Below are positions 49,811-57,981 of a stretch of 64,000 nt of DNA, piece after piece; the stretch's first letter is position 1, and the number at the start of each line of letters is the position of its first letter. This DNA is from Longimicrobiales bacterium (lineage in GTDB: Bacteria > Gemmatimonadota > Gemmatimonadetes > Longimicrobiales > Gaopeijiaceae). The DNA is taken from the NCBI GenBank assembly GCA_028279425.1, contig JANQNV010000114.1, positions 31,502 through 95,501 on the forward strand, written 5' to 3'. Below the pieces are notes generated by a model, which was not told where the DNA came from, ran no database searches, and saw nothing but the letters and a program-made list of their open reading frames with translations. The translations under genes and the position numbers were made by a program.

Positions 49811-50542
49811 CTACTCCCCGTCCGCCGCGAGGATCGCTCGGGCGCGCTCGAGTCGCTCCACACTCCCGATCTCGAGCCAGCGTCCGCGCGTCACGTCGAA
49901 GGCGCCGATCGCGTGTCCCTCGTCGACCAAGCGCAGGTACGCATCGATGATGTCGAACGGCGTCTCTTCGACGAACAGGTCGAGGATGCGCGGCGAAAGC
50001 ACGTGGATTCCGGCAAACGACCACCGTCGACTCGCGCCGATCGGCTCCCGGATCGTCCGCGTCCACCCCTCGTTTCGGTTGTCTCTCCCGTAGAGGCCAT
50101 CGTCGTCGAACCACAGGCACCGAGCAGAGTCGCGCTCGTGGACCGCGAGGGTAACCAGCCGATCGTGCGTGCAGTGCTCCGCGTACATACCGGCGAGGTC
50201 CACGTCGGCCACCGCGTCGCCGACGTGCACGAACAGGGGCGCGTCGCGCCGAAAGAGGTGCGCCGCATGCAGGATCCCGCCGCCGGTACCGAGCGGCTCC
50301 TCGAGCTCGTGTGACAGCAGGAGTTCGGCCTCGAACGGCCAGCGCTCTTCGGCGAACGCCTCGATCTGTTCGGCGAGGTGGTGGACGTTGACGATGATCC
50401 GATCCGCACCCACCGCGATCAGGCGGGCGGCGACGTGCTCCAGGGCCGTGCGCCCCGCGACGTCGATCAGTGGCTTCGGGGTGTGATCCGTCAGAGGTCG
50501 CAGGCGACTCCCGTAGCCCGCGGCCAGGATCATCGCATCCAC
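49811..50542 (-). CDS. Sugar-1-phosphate nucleotidyltransferase (MurU-like)
   Basis: 243 residues from GTG 50542. N-terminal signature M-I-L-A-A-G-Y-G-S-R-L-R-P-L-T-D-H-T-P-K-P-L of nucleotidyltransferases, followed by G-T-G-G-G-I-L and F-V-H-V-G-D-A-V-A-D-V-D-L. The size is that of MurU, which makes UDP-MurNAc from MurNAc-1-phosphate. The kinase fused to RapZ-C lies one base upstream, reproducing the AmgK-MurU recycling pair. A general glucose-1-phosphate-type activity cannot be excluded. Confidence 0.87.
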   Translation of the reverse strand: MDAMILAAGYGSRLRPLTDHTPKPLIDVAGRTALEHVAARLIAVGADRIIVNVHHLAEQIEAFAEERWPFEAELLLSHELEEPLGTGGGILHAAHLFRRDAPLFVHVGDAVADVDLAGMYAEHCTHDRLVTLAVHERDSARCLWFDDDGLYGRDNRNEGWTRTIREPIGASRRWSFAGIHVLSPRILDLFVEETPFDIIDAYLRLVDEGHAIGAFDVTRGRWLEIGSVERLERARAILAADGE

Positions 50543-50543
50543 G

Positions 50544-52010
50544 TCAGACCTCGACTTCGGCGGCAGCACCACCCGACCGACGTGGCCAACGCGTGCGCTC
50601 CCGGTGTTCGACCGTCACCTCGACCTGGGGGAAGTGCTCTCGAAGGAAGCCCGCCGTGCGCTCCGCGAAATAGACGGAACGATGCTGGCCACCCGTGCAC
50701 CCGAAGGCGACCGTGAGGCTCGAAAAGCCGCGGGCGAGCCATCGCTCGACATGGGCGGTGGTCAAGCTCCGGACGCCCTCCCAGAAGGGATCCGCTTCGG
50801 GCAGCGCGCCGATGAACTCGACGACCTCGGGATCGAGGCCGGTGGCTGCCTTGTAGCGATCCTGACGCCCGGGGTTGGGGAGCGAGCGGCAGTCGAAGAC
50901 GAACCCTCCACCGTGTCCGCCCTCGTCCTGCGGGTATCCTCGCCGGTAACTGAAGCTGTGAATGCCGACGTGGAGCGCCGCGCCGGAGCGGGTCGGCTCG
51001 GACTCCCCGGCCCACCGCGCCACGATGTGACGGAAGACCGCCTCCACCTCCGGCAGGTCGACCGGGAGTCCCCGCTCCAGAATCCCGGCGATGTTGCGAG
51101 CCGCATACGGGACGCTCTTCAGGAACCGGGCCTTCTGCTCGAAGAACCCGCGGTAGCCGTACGCCCCCATCGCCTGGAGAATCCGCACCAGGACGTAGGC
51201 CGGATACACCGCGAGGAAGGCGTCACGATCGACCGAAACGAGCTCGGAGCGCGCATCGAGGTAGTGGTCGAGCAGCTGCGCACGTACGGCATCGGGGAGG
51301 TCGGCCTTCGCGTCGTAGAGAATCGAGGCGATGTCGTAGTGGGGTGCGCCGCGACGCCCTCCCTGGTAGTCGATGAACCACGGCTCGCCGTCGCGCAGCA
51401 TGACGTTTCGCGACTGGAAATCGCGGTAGAGGAACCCGTCGGTATCCGTCTCGAGGAGCGCGTCGATCAGGCGGGCGAAGTCCCGCTCGAGCAGGGCCTC
51501 CCGGAAGGGCACGTGCGCGAGTTTGAGGAAGTGGTACTTGAAGTAGTTGAGATCCCAGAGAATCGACTGCCGATCGAAGGCCGCGCGCGGATAGGCCACG
51601 CTGTAGTCCGCCACCCGGTGACCCTCGACCTGAAAACGAGGGAGCGCGGCCACGACCTTCCGGTAGGTGTCGAGCATGACCTCCGGAAACCCGCCGTCGT
51701 CGCGGCGGGCCGACTCGAGCGCGGCGAACAACGTCGTATCGCCGAGGTCTTCCATGAGCCAGGTGCCGGACGCCTCGTCGACCGCGTAGATCTCGGGAAC
51801 CGGCAGTCCGATGCCACGAAAGGCGCGCGAGAACGACCAGAACGCCGTGTTCTCTTCGGGCTCGGGGCCGGCACCCCCGATCACCGTGCGCCCGTCGGGG
51901 GCGGTCAGCCGGTGATACGAACGAGCGGAACCGTCGGCGGCGACGACCGATACGGCCGCCGGCTCGGCGCCGGCGAAGGCTTCGAAGAGGCGGAGGATGG
52001 GGGCATACAT
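50544..52010 (-). CDS. AmgK-like sugar kinase fused to a RapZ C-terminal domain
   Basis: 488 residues. Residues 1-330 form an aminoglycoside-phosphotransferase-like kinase with D-G-S-A-R-S-Y-H-R-L, L-Y-R-D-F-Q-S-R-N and the metal site F-I-D-Y-Q-G-G-R-R-G-A-P. This matches AmgK, the anomeric MurNAc/GlcNAc kinase. Residues 345-475 match the C-terminal domain of RapZ (H-S-F-S-Y-R-R-G, F-D-C-R-S-L-P-N-P-G, F-G-C-T-G-G-Q-H-R-S-V). In E. coli that domain binds small RNAs and the sugar precursor in amino-sugar control. The N-terminal P-loop half of RapZ is missing. The fusion may let the recycling kinase sense or regulate amino-sugar flow. Confidence 0.85.
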   Translation of the reverse strand: MYAPILRLFEAFAGAEPAAVSVVAADGSARSYHRLTAPDGRTVIGGAGPEPEENTAFWSFSRAFRGIGLPVPEIYAVDEASGTWLMEDLGDTTLFAALESARRDDGGFPEVMLDTYRKVVAALPRFQVEGHRVADYSVAYPRAAFDRQSILWDLNYFKYHFLKLAHVPFREALLERDFARLIDALLETDTDGFLYRDFQSRNVMLRDGEPWFIDYQGGRRGAPHYDIASILYDAKADLPDAVRAQLLDHYLDARSELVSVDRDAFLAVYPAYVLVRILQAMGAYGYRGFFEQKARFLKSVPYAARNIAGILERGLPVDLPEVEAVFRHIVARWAGESEPTRSGAALHVGIHSFSYRRGYPQDEGGHGGGFVFDCRSLPNPGRQDRYKAATGLDPEVVEFIGALPEADPFWEGVRSLTTAHVERWLARGFSSLTVAFGCTGGQHRSVYFAERTAGFLREHFPQVEVTVEHRERTRWPRRSGGAAAEVEV

Positions 52011-52116
52011 GGCGCCGGCAAGCTAGCGGGCGCGGCGACCCCGACAAAGGGAATCGACGTGAGCTCCCGGAGACCCCGTCAGAGACGTGGGGCGACCCAG
52101 GTCGTACGAATCAGCC

Positions 52117-52326
52117 TCAGGCCGAGGATTCGGTCTGGGATCGCTTGAGAAAGAAGATCCCCACACCCAACGCGACGCCGAGGCCGACGATCACGAGAAC
52201 GACCTTGAGCGCGATCGTGAGCATCGCGATGACCCAGGCGGTAACCGGAACCATGAGCATCTTGAGCGCCTCCAGGAGGAGCCAGCCCACGACACCCGTC
52301 ACGGTCAAACCAGCTGCGAACTTCAT
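52117..52326 (-). CDS. Small two-helix membrane protein
   Basis: 69 residues from ATG 52326; upstream ATGs at 52335 and 52377 would add 3 or 17 residues. Two hydrophobic helices (about 3-22 and 26-55) and a short C-terminal basic-acidic tail F-F-L-K-R-S-Q-T-E-S. No family recognised. It lies upstream of the AmgK-RapZ gene on the same strand, after a 106-nt gap. Confidence 0.5.
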   Translation of the reverse strand: MKFAAGLTVTGVVGWLLLEALKMLMVPVTAWVIAMLTIALKVVLVIVGLGVALGVGIFFLKRSQTESSA

Positions 52327-52537
52327 GGTGTCCATCCCCGTGTCCGGATCACTCTTCGACGCGTTCGTGCGTCGCATCTCACACTGAACGATACGCCATC
52401 CTAGCCCGCCGAGTTTCGTTCGGCACCCTTCGAACGGCCACGCGACCCGCCCTGGCGCCCTGCCTCCGAAGCCGCGCCCAACGTGCGACCCTCCGACCGC
52501 CCTCGGTGTACTCCATGGGACTCGTGATCGACTTCAG

Positions 52538-52557
52538 ACGTTGCCTGTCACCAACGT
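52538..52557 (+). promoter_or_regulatory. Inverted repeat upstream of the copper locus
   Basis: ACGTTG at 52538-52543 and CAACGT at 52552-52557 are perfect 6-bp inverted arms with an 8-bp spacer, 20 nt before the first start codon. An AT-rich stretch (GAATTTTCTTAG) follows. The geometry suits a dimeric repressor or a metal sensor. No regulator gene is adjacent, so the binding protein is unknown. Confidence 0.45.
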
Positions 52558-52576
52558 TGGGTGAATTTTCTTAGTC

Positions 52577-53134
52577 ATGCGTCGAACCGCCACTCACCGC
52601 GTCGGAGCCCTGGGCCTGAGTCTGCTGCTGCAGCTCTTCGTGCTCTCCGGGCTCGTGCACCCCTGCTGTCTCGGCCTCGCCGAGGCGCTGGGTATCGAGG
52701 TCGTCGCGGCGGAGATGGAGCACCACTCGTCGCACGGCGAGTCCCACGCACCAGCCGCCGACGGTATGCACGCCGCCGCCTCTGGTGCGACCGTCGCGCA
52801 CGGGGAGCTCGCCCATCAGGCAGGCGTTGCGCACGGGGAGCTCGCCCATCAGGCGGGCGCCGCCCACAGCGAGGTGGCGCATGCCGACGCCGGTGCGAAC
52901 CACGCGCACCACGATGGTGGGTCCAGCGACGACGACTGCAACGGCAACTGCGGCCTGTGCTGCTCGACCGCGAGTTCCCTGGCTCCGCCCGCCGTTGGTG
53001 CGACGGTGGCGAGCGCCGCGAACCCGCCGAGTGTGGAGGTCGCCTCTCCGGGCCAGGCGCTCCCTGGCACGACTCCGCGATCTCTCCTTCCCTTCGCGAA
53101 CGCCCCTCCGGCCGCCCCTACGACATCCGTTTGA
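52577..53134 (+). CDS. His-rich exported protein of the copper locus
   Basis: 185 residues. Hydrophobic N-terminal segment (11-27) then H-P-C-C. A central region is dense in His (E-H-H-S-S-H-G-E-S-H, repeated V-A-H-G-E-L-A-H-Q-A-G, N-H-A-H-H-D-G), and C-N-G-N-C-G-L-C-C follows. It looks like a metal-loading or buffering protein. The repeated 10-residue H-G-E-L-A-H-Q-A-G-V/A unit occurs two to three times. Its position before MbnP and MbnH supports copper binding in the periplasm. No known domain is certain. Confidence 0.72.
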   Translation: MRRTATHRVGALGLSLLLQLFVLSGLVHPCCLGLAEALGIEVVAAEMEHHSSHGESHAPAADGMHAAASGATVAHGELAHQAGVAHGELAHQAGAAHSEVAHADAGANHAHHDGGSSDDDCNGNCGLCCSTASSLAPPAVGATVASAANPPSVEVASPGQALPGTTPRSLLPFANAPPAAPTTSV

Positions 53135-53262
53135 TCGCTCGACGTCGTCGTCCCTGACCCCATCCGGGTGTCGGGGAGCGGTCGTCGACCACTGAGTGAC
53201 CCCTCGCCGAAAGACGGCGGGAGAGTCGCTCCGAACCGACTGATCCGTTAGGGGAATCCATC

Positions 53263-54129
53263 GTGAACAACACTCGTTCGAGCCGTGGGCTCACCATTCT
53301 TGCTGCCGTCGCCCTCCCCCTCGTCTTCGCCGCGTGCGACGACGACCCCATCGAACCCGCAGGCCCGATCGATGTGACCATCGACTTCGCGGCCGCAGTC
53401 AATGGCGCCGCCTTCGCGTGCGGGCAGACCTTCAGCAACGTCGGGGCCTCGCAGACGACCATCACACCGGTCGACTTCCGCTTCTACGTCCACGACGTGA
53501 CGCTTCTCGCTTCGGACGGATCCGAAGAGGTGGTGTCGCTGGAGCAGGACGGAATCTGGCAGCGCGACAACCTCGCTCTGCTCGACTTCGAGAACGGCTC
53601 GGGCCCCTGCGTGAATGGCACGACCGCCACCAACGTGTCCGTCCGTGGAACCGTCCCCGCCGGCACCTACACCGGGGTTCGTTTCACCCTCGGCGTGCCG
53701 CAGAGCATGAACCACGCCGACCAGACGACGGCCGCGGCGCCACTCGACCTCACGGCCCTCTTCTGGTCGTGGAACGCCGGCTACAAGTTCGCCCGCATCG
53801 ACCACACCTCGGCCGCGCAGCCGGAGGGGTGGTTCGTGCATCTCGGGAGCACCGGCTGCGCCCCGGGCGGGGATCCGACCGTGCCGGCCACGTCGTGCGC
53901 CAACCAGCACCGCCCCACCTTCGAGTTCACCTCGTTCAACTGGGAGACCCAGGAGATCCGGGCCGACTACGGGACCCTTCTCCAGGCGAGTGACCTGACT
54001 GCCAACACCGGCGCCAAGGGATGCATGTCGTTCCCCGGTGATCCGGAGTGCCCGGTGGTCATGAACAACTTCGGTCTCGCCTACGAGGGCAGTCAGCCCT
54101 CGGGCCAGAGCTTCTTCTCGGTCCGATAA
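53263..54129 (+). CDS. mbnP: MbnP-family copper-binding lipoprotein
   Basis: 288 residues from GTG 53263 with an AGGGG site. The lipobox gives Cys25 (V-F-A-A-C-D-D-D). The mature domain has four further spaced Cys pairs (F-A-C-G-Q, G-P-C-V-N, T-G-C-A-P / S-C-A-N and K-G-C-M-S / E-C-P-V) and F-W-S-W-N-A-G-Y-K-F-A, the Trp-rich region where MbnP carries its modified Trp and copper site. MbnP binds copper after its partner di-haem enzyme MbnH oxidises a Trp. The partner gene follows directly. Confidence 0.9.
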   Translation: MNNTRSSRGLTILAAVALPLVFAACDDDPIEPAGPIDVTIDFAAAVNGAAFACGQTFSNVGASQTTITPVDFRFYVHDVTLLASDGSEEVVSLEQDGIWQRDNLALLDFENGSGPCVNGTTATNVSVRGTVPAGTYTGVRFTLGVPQSMNHADQTTAAAPLDLTALFWSWNAGYKFARIDHTSAAQPEGWFVHLGSTGCAPGGDPTVPATSCANQHRPTFEFTSFNWETQEIRADYGTLLQASDLTANTGAKGCMSFPGDPECPVVMNNFGLAYEGSQPSGQSFFSVR

Positions 54130-54140
54130 CCGGACGACCG

Positions 54141-55349
54141 ATGAGAGGCGCAACGCGCGCCTCGACCCGGTGGAGCGTGGGGAGGGTGGCTCTGGCCGCC
54201 CTCCTCGCCGCCGCCGGTGCGGGGTGCGGAGGCGACGAGGCTCTGGGACCCGACACCGTCGTGCCCCCCCCCGTCGGGGACTTCGACTGGGGCCTGCCCG
54301 AGGGATTCCCGGCACCGCGGGTGCCGGAAGGTGAGGTCATGACGCCGGCTCGGGTGGAGTTGGGTCGGCACCTCTTCTACGACGTGCGGCTGTCGGGTAA
54401 CGAGACCCAGAGCTGCGCGTCGTGTCACCAGCAGGAAGCGGCCTTTTCGGATGGACTCGCGGTGGCCGTCGGATCGACGGGCGAACTCCACCCCCGCAAC
54501 AGCATGGGGCTCACGAATGTCGGCTATCAGCCGGCCCTCAACTGGGCCAACCCGAACGAGCGGAATCTCGCGCACCAGTCGCTGACGCCTCTGTTCGGCG
54601 AAGATCCCGTCGAGTTGGGTCTCGCCGGCATGGAAGACGAGCTCTTCGCCCGCCTGCGCGCCGATACGACGTACCAGCGTCTCTTCGCCGCCGCGTTTCC
54701 GGATCGCCCGGACCCCATCTCGATCGAAACCATCACGCGAGGCATCGCCGCCTTCCAGCGTACGATGATTTCGGGCAATTCGGCCGTGGATCGGTACCGG
54801 CGCGGGGATCGCGAGGCTCTGACCCCCTCGGCTCGGCTCGGACAGGCGCTCTTCTTCTCCGAACGCCTCGAGTGCTTCCACTGCCACGGGGGACTCGGGT
54901 TCACCGGTACCTTCGACTTCGAGGGCAAGAGCTCACCCGAGATCGAGTTCCACAACAACGGGCTCTACAACATCGGCGGAACGGGGGCGTACCCTCCGCA
55001 CAACACGGGGCTGCACACCTTCACGCAGCGCCCCGAAGACATGGGACGCTTCAAGGCGCCCACGATGCGCAACATCGAGCTGACCGCACCCTACATGCAC
55101 GACGGGAGCATCGCGACGCTCGAGGAGGTGCTCGATCACTACGCCGCCGGCGGCCGGACCGTGGAGAGTGGACCGTTCGCGGGGGTGGGTAGCGAGAACC
55201 CCAACAAGAGCGGCTTCGTGCGCGGCTTCACGCTCACCGACGAAGAGCGCCGGGCGGTACTCGACTTCCTGCTGAGCCTGACCGACTCGTCGTTCATCTC
55301 GAACCCCGCGCTGTCGAACCCGTGGCCTGCCGCCGGGGGGGCGCCATGA
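54141..55349 (+). CDS. mbnH: MbnH-family di-haem cytochrome c peroxidase-like lipoprotein
   Basis: 402 residues. Lipobox Cys29. Two haem sites: C-A-S-C-H (92-96) and C-F-H-C-H (245-249). The conserved A-P-Y-M-H-D-G-S provides Tyr and His near the high-spin haem in MauG/MbnH-type enzymes. MbnH makes a high-valent bis-Fe(IV) state and oxidises a Trp in MbnP. It starts 11 nt after the MbnP stop, and the TonB receptor overlaps its end by ATGA. Confidence 0.93.
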   Translation: MRGATRASTRWSVGRVALAALLAAAGAGCGGDEALGPDTVVPPPVGDFDWGLPEGFPAPRVPEGEVMTPARVELGRHLFYDVRLSGNETQSCASCHQQEAAFSDGLAVAVGSTGELHPRNSMGLTNVGYQPALNWANPNERNLAHQSLTPLFGEDPVELGLAGMEDELFARLRADTTYQRLFAAAFPDRPDPISIETITRGIAAFQRTMISGNSAVDRYRRGDREALTPSARLGQALFFSERLECFHCHGGLGFTGTFDFEGKSSPEIEFHNNGLYNIGGTGAYPPHNTGLHTFTQRPEDMGRFKAPTMRNIELTAPYMHDGSIATLEEVLDHYAAGGRTVESGPFAGVGSENPNKSGFVRGFTLTDEERRAVLDFLLSLTDSSFISNPALSNPWPAAGGAP

Positions 55350-57490
55350 CGGGCACTCGGCGGGGGGCGGACACCATGACGCGCCACCGGGCCCCGGCGG
55401 GCTACCGGTCGCGGGAACGCGCCCACACGGCGGGATCCACGTGCTGGGTGGCGGCGACGCTCGTTCTCGCCACTGCGGCCCCGGCCGCCGCACAGACACC
55501 GCCCGACTCGGTTCGCTCCGACACCGTGCCGCTTCTCCTGGCCCCGCTCGCGATCGCCGTCGAGCGGGAGCGGTCGGCTCCGCCGCCCATCGGGGCGCTG
55601 ACGGTCGATCCGAAGGTGTTGCGCCGGGCGCAGGCGCCCGACGCCTACCGCCTGCTGCGGCAGGTGGCCGGCCTCGAGGTGCACGACCAGGGGCAGGGTC
55701 CCGGATACGCGTCGAACGTGAGCATGCGGGGCTTCACCTCCGACCACTCGTCGGACGTACTCCTCGTCATCGACGGAGTCCCGGTCAACCTGCCAGCCCA
55801 CGGACACGTCGAGGGCTACGCCGACTGGAACGTGCTGATGCCTTCGTCGGTCAGCTCGCTACGCGTGCTGCACGGCAACGCGAGCCCCCTCTACGGCGAC
55901 TTCGCGCTCGCCGGCGCGGTCGAGGTGTTCACACGCGCCGACGCCGAGTCGACCGAGGCATCGGTGGGCGGCACCAGCTTCGGCGACGTTCAGGGCAGCT
56001 TCACGACAGGCCGACGGGCGGAGACGAACGGGCTGTTCTTCGGACTCGAAGGACGCCGCGATGAAGGGTGGCGAAACGGCGCGGGGTTCTGGCTCGGCAA
56101 CGCCCTCGCCCGAGGATGGACGCAGCTTGGCGAAGGACGACTCGAAGGGGGCCTCAGTCTGTACCAGAGCGACTGGGACTCACCCGGATTCGTCTCGATT
56201 CCCGACTTCAACGCCGTGCAGTTCGACGACGCCTTCGACCTCTCCGATGGGGGGCGCTCCCGTCGCGCCATGGCGCATGCCCGATTCTCGCAACCCGTGG
56301 CGAACTCGGCCTTCATCCAGGCCGTCGGGTGGGCGTTGGCGTCCGACTACTCGCTCTTTCTGCACATCCCCGGCCACTCGCACGACGGGACCCCGGGGTC
56401 GATTCAGCAATCGGGCGAGTGGGACGATCGCACCGGATTCGGGGGCCAGGTCGAGATGGGTCTCGCGACCGACAATGGCGATCTCGTCTTCGGCCTCACC
56501 GGTCGGTCCGACGACGTGCGGTACCGGCATGCGACGACCCTCGCTCGCGAGGTCGTGAACCCGGAGGTGGGGCTGGATGCCCGCCACCTCGCGGGGGCGG
56601 CCTACGCACGGTGGCGCTTCACCCCCACGGCCCGACTCGGGGTCGACCTGGGTGCGCGCCTCGACGTCCTGAAGCACGAAAGCCTCTCCGACTTCGACCC
56701 CGACGCGGGGTGGATCTCGGCCACGAATTCGGTCTTCGCCCCCAAGTTGGGCATGCGCTACGAACTCTCGAACCGCTGGAGTGTGAGCGGTACGACCGCG
56801 CGAGGCTTCCGCAGCGCCGTCGGCATCATCGGCGACCCGACGCGAGAGCCCTACCTCGCCTGGTCGCACGAACTCGCCATGGCGCGCCGGGGCGAGGGTT
56901 GGGAGGCCGAACTCACCGCCTTCCGGGTCGATGTCGACAACGAACGTGTGTTCGATCCGATCACCCTCCGCTCGAGCGCCGCGGGTGGGAGCACCCGACA
57001 GGGGCTCGACCTGACCGCCGGCCTCGATCTACCCCGCCAGATCCGCGCCGACCTCGGTGCGACGTGGAATCACGCGCGGATGAGCGGCCCCTACGTCGAC
57101 GCCCACAACGACCATCCGCACGACGTGTTCAGCCCGGTGACGCCGGCGCCCGCCGAGTCGCCGGCGTTCGAATTGCACGTGCCCGGACTGGCCGACTGGC
57201 GAGGACGCCTCGGGATTTCGGCTCCGCTGACCGAGTCGATCGAGGCGCTCATGCGCTTCGAAGCGGTGGGTCCCCACGTGCCGATCGGCGAACCGTCGGT
57301 GCAGACGCAGACCTACTCGATCTTCGACGTCGGCTTTTCCTGGGCGACCGGTCACGGCGGTACGCTCGACGTCGAGGTGGGGAACCTCTTCGACGTCCGT
57401 CACGTCGAACTACGCTCCAGCGGGTTCGTCACCCCCGGGGCTCCGCGAGCCCTTCGCGTTCAGATGTCCTTCGATTCCCTCTCCTTTTAG
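55346..57490 (+). CDS. TonB-dependent receptor of the copper locus
   Basis: 714 residues from ATG 55346, which overlaps the MbnH stop. Signal peptide to A-A-A-Q. The plug domain has L-L-R-Q-V-A-G-L-E-V-H and D-V-L-L-V-I-D-G-V-P-V-N-L. The barrel carries long loops with His, including F-L-H-I-P-G-H-S-H and N-D-H-P-H-D. It ends in S-F-D-S-L-S-F, a classic C-terminal Phe of outer-membrane proteins. By position it probably imports copper or a copper complex, together with MbnP/MbnH. Confidence 0.9.
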   Translation: MTGTRRGADTMTRHRAPAGYRSRERAHTAGSTCWVAATLVLATAAPAAAQTPPDSVRSDTVPLLLAPLAIAVERERSAPPPIGALTVDPKVLRRAQAPDAYRLLRQVAGLEVHDQGQGPGYASNVSMRGFTSDHSSDVLLVIDGVPVNLPAHGHVEGYADWNVLMPSSVSSLRVLHGNASPLYGDFALAGAVEVFTRADAESTEASVGGTSFGDVQGSFTTGRRAETNGLFFGLEGRRDEGWRNGAGFWLGNALARGWTQLGEGRLEGGLSLYQSDWDSPGFVSIPDFNAVQFDDAFDLSDGGRSRRAMAHARFSQPVANSAFIQAVGWALASDYSLFLHIPGHSHDGTPGSIQQSGEWDDRTGFGGQVEMGLATDNGDLVFGLTGRSDDVRYRHATTLAREVVNPEVGLDARHLAGAAYARWRFTPTARLGVDLGARLDVLKHESLSDFDPDAGWISATNSVFAPKLGMRYELSNRWSVSGTTARGFRSAVGIIGDPTREPYLAWSHELAMARRGEGWEAELTAFRVDVDNERVFDPITLRSSAAGGSTRQGLDLTAGLDLPRQIRADLGATWNHARMSGPYVDAHNDHPHDVFSPVTPAPAESPAFELHVPGLADWRGRLGISAPLTESIEALMRFEAVGPHVPIGEPSVQTQTYSIFDVGFSWATGHGGTLDVEVGNLFDVRHVELRSSGFVTPGAPRALRVQMSFDSLSF

Positions 57491-57517
57491 CCCACCCCTC
57501 CAACCAAGGAATCCACC

Positions 57518-57913
57518 ATGAACCGCACCCGCTTCCTGTTTGCCCTCACGGGTCTCGCCGCGGCCTCGATGTTCGCCGCCGGTCCGGCGTCGTCGGACGA
57601 CCTCCATCTCCGCCTCGTGAGCTCGGCGCCGGAGGCCGACAGCACGGTCGCGCCACCCTCGGAGATCCGCCTCACCTTCTCTCAGGTTCCGCAGGAGGGG
57701 TCCACGAGCGTGCGACTCCTCGACCACGCCGAGTCGCTCATCGAGACCGGCAAGATCACGCACTCCGGCGACGGCGAGATCTTCCACGCCCCCGTCGGGA
57801 CGACACTCGCCGACGGAAGCTACACGGTAGCGTGGCGCACCATGGCGGACGACGGGCATGTGATCCGCGGCGAGATTCCCTTCGTGGTGAAGTCGGGTAC
57901 GATCCAGCCGTAG
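57518..57913 (+). CDS. copC: CopC-family copper-binding protein
   Basis: 131 residues. Signal peptide to about residue 26. The mature part begins D-L-H-L-R-L-V-S-S-A-P-E-A-D-S, as in CopC (normally H-A-x-L), and has M-A-D-D-G-H-V-I-R-G-E-I-P-F near the end with the Asp and His copper ligands. The length fits CopC. An AAGGA site precedes the ATG. It closes the copper operon. Cu(II) binding with His/Asp ligands is inferred; the exact N-terminal ligand depends on where the signal is cut. Confidence 0.9.
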   Translation: MNRTRFLFALTGLAAASMFAAGPASSDDLHLRLVSSAPEADSTVAPPSEIRLTFSQVPQEGSTSVRLLDHAESLIETGKITHSGDGEIFHAPVGTTLADGSYTVAWRTMADDGHVIRGEIPFVVKSGTIQP

Positions 57914-57941
57914 CTTCGGCGATCGTCGACCCACGAGATGT

Positions 57942-57975
57942 GCCGGGCCGGTCGCCGAGTGGCGGCCGGCCCGGC
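57942..57975. terminator. Bidirectional hairpin terminator between copC and amidase genes
   Basis: GCCGGGCCGGTCGCC, loop GAGT, GGCGGCCGGCCCGGC: 15-bp arms with one G-T type pair, sitting in the 68-bp gap between two convergent genes. There is no T-run, which is common for hairpins in very GC-rich genomes, so termination strength is unknown. Confidence 0.65.
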
Positions 57976-57981
57976 GCCGTC

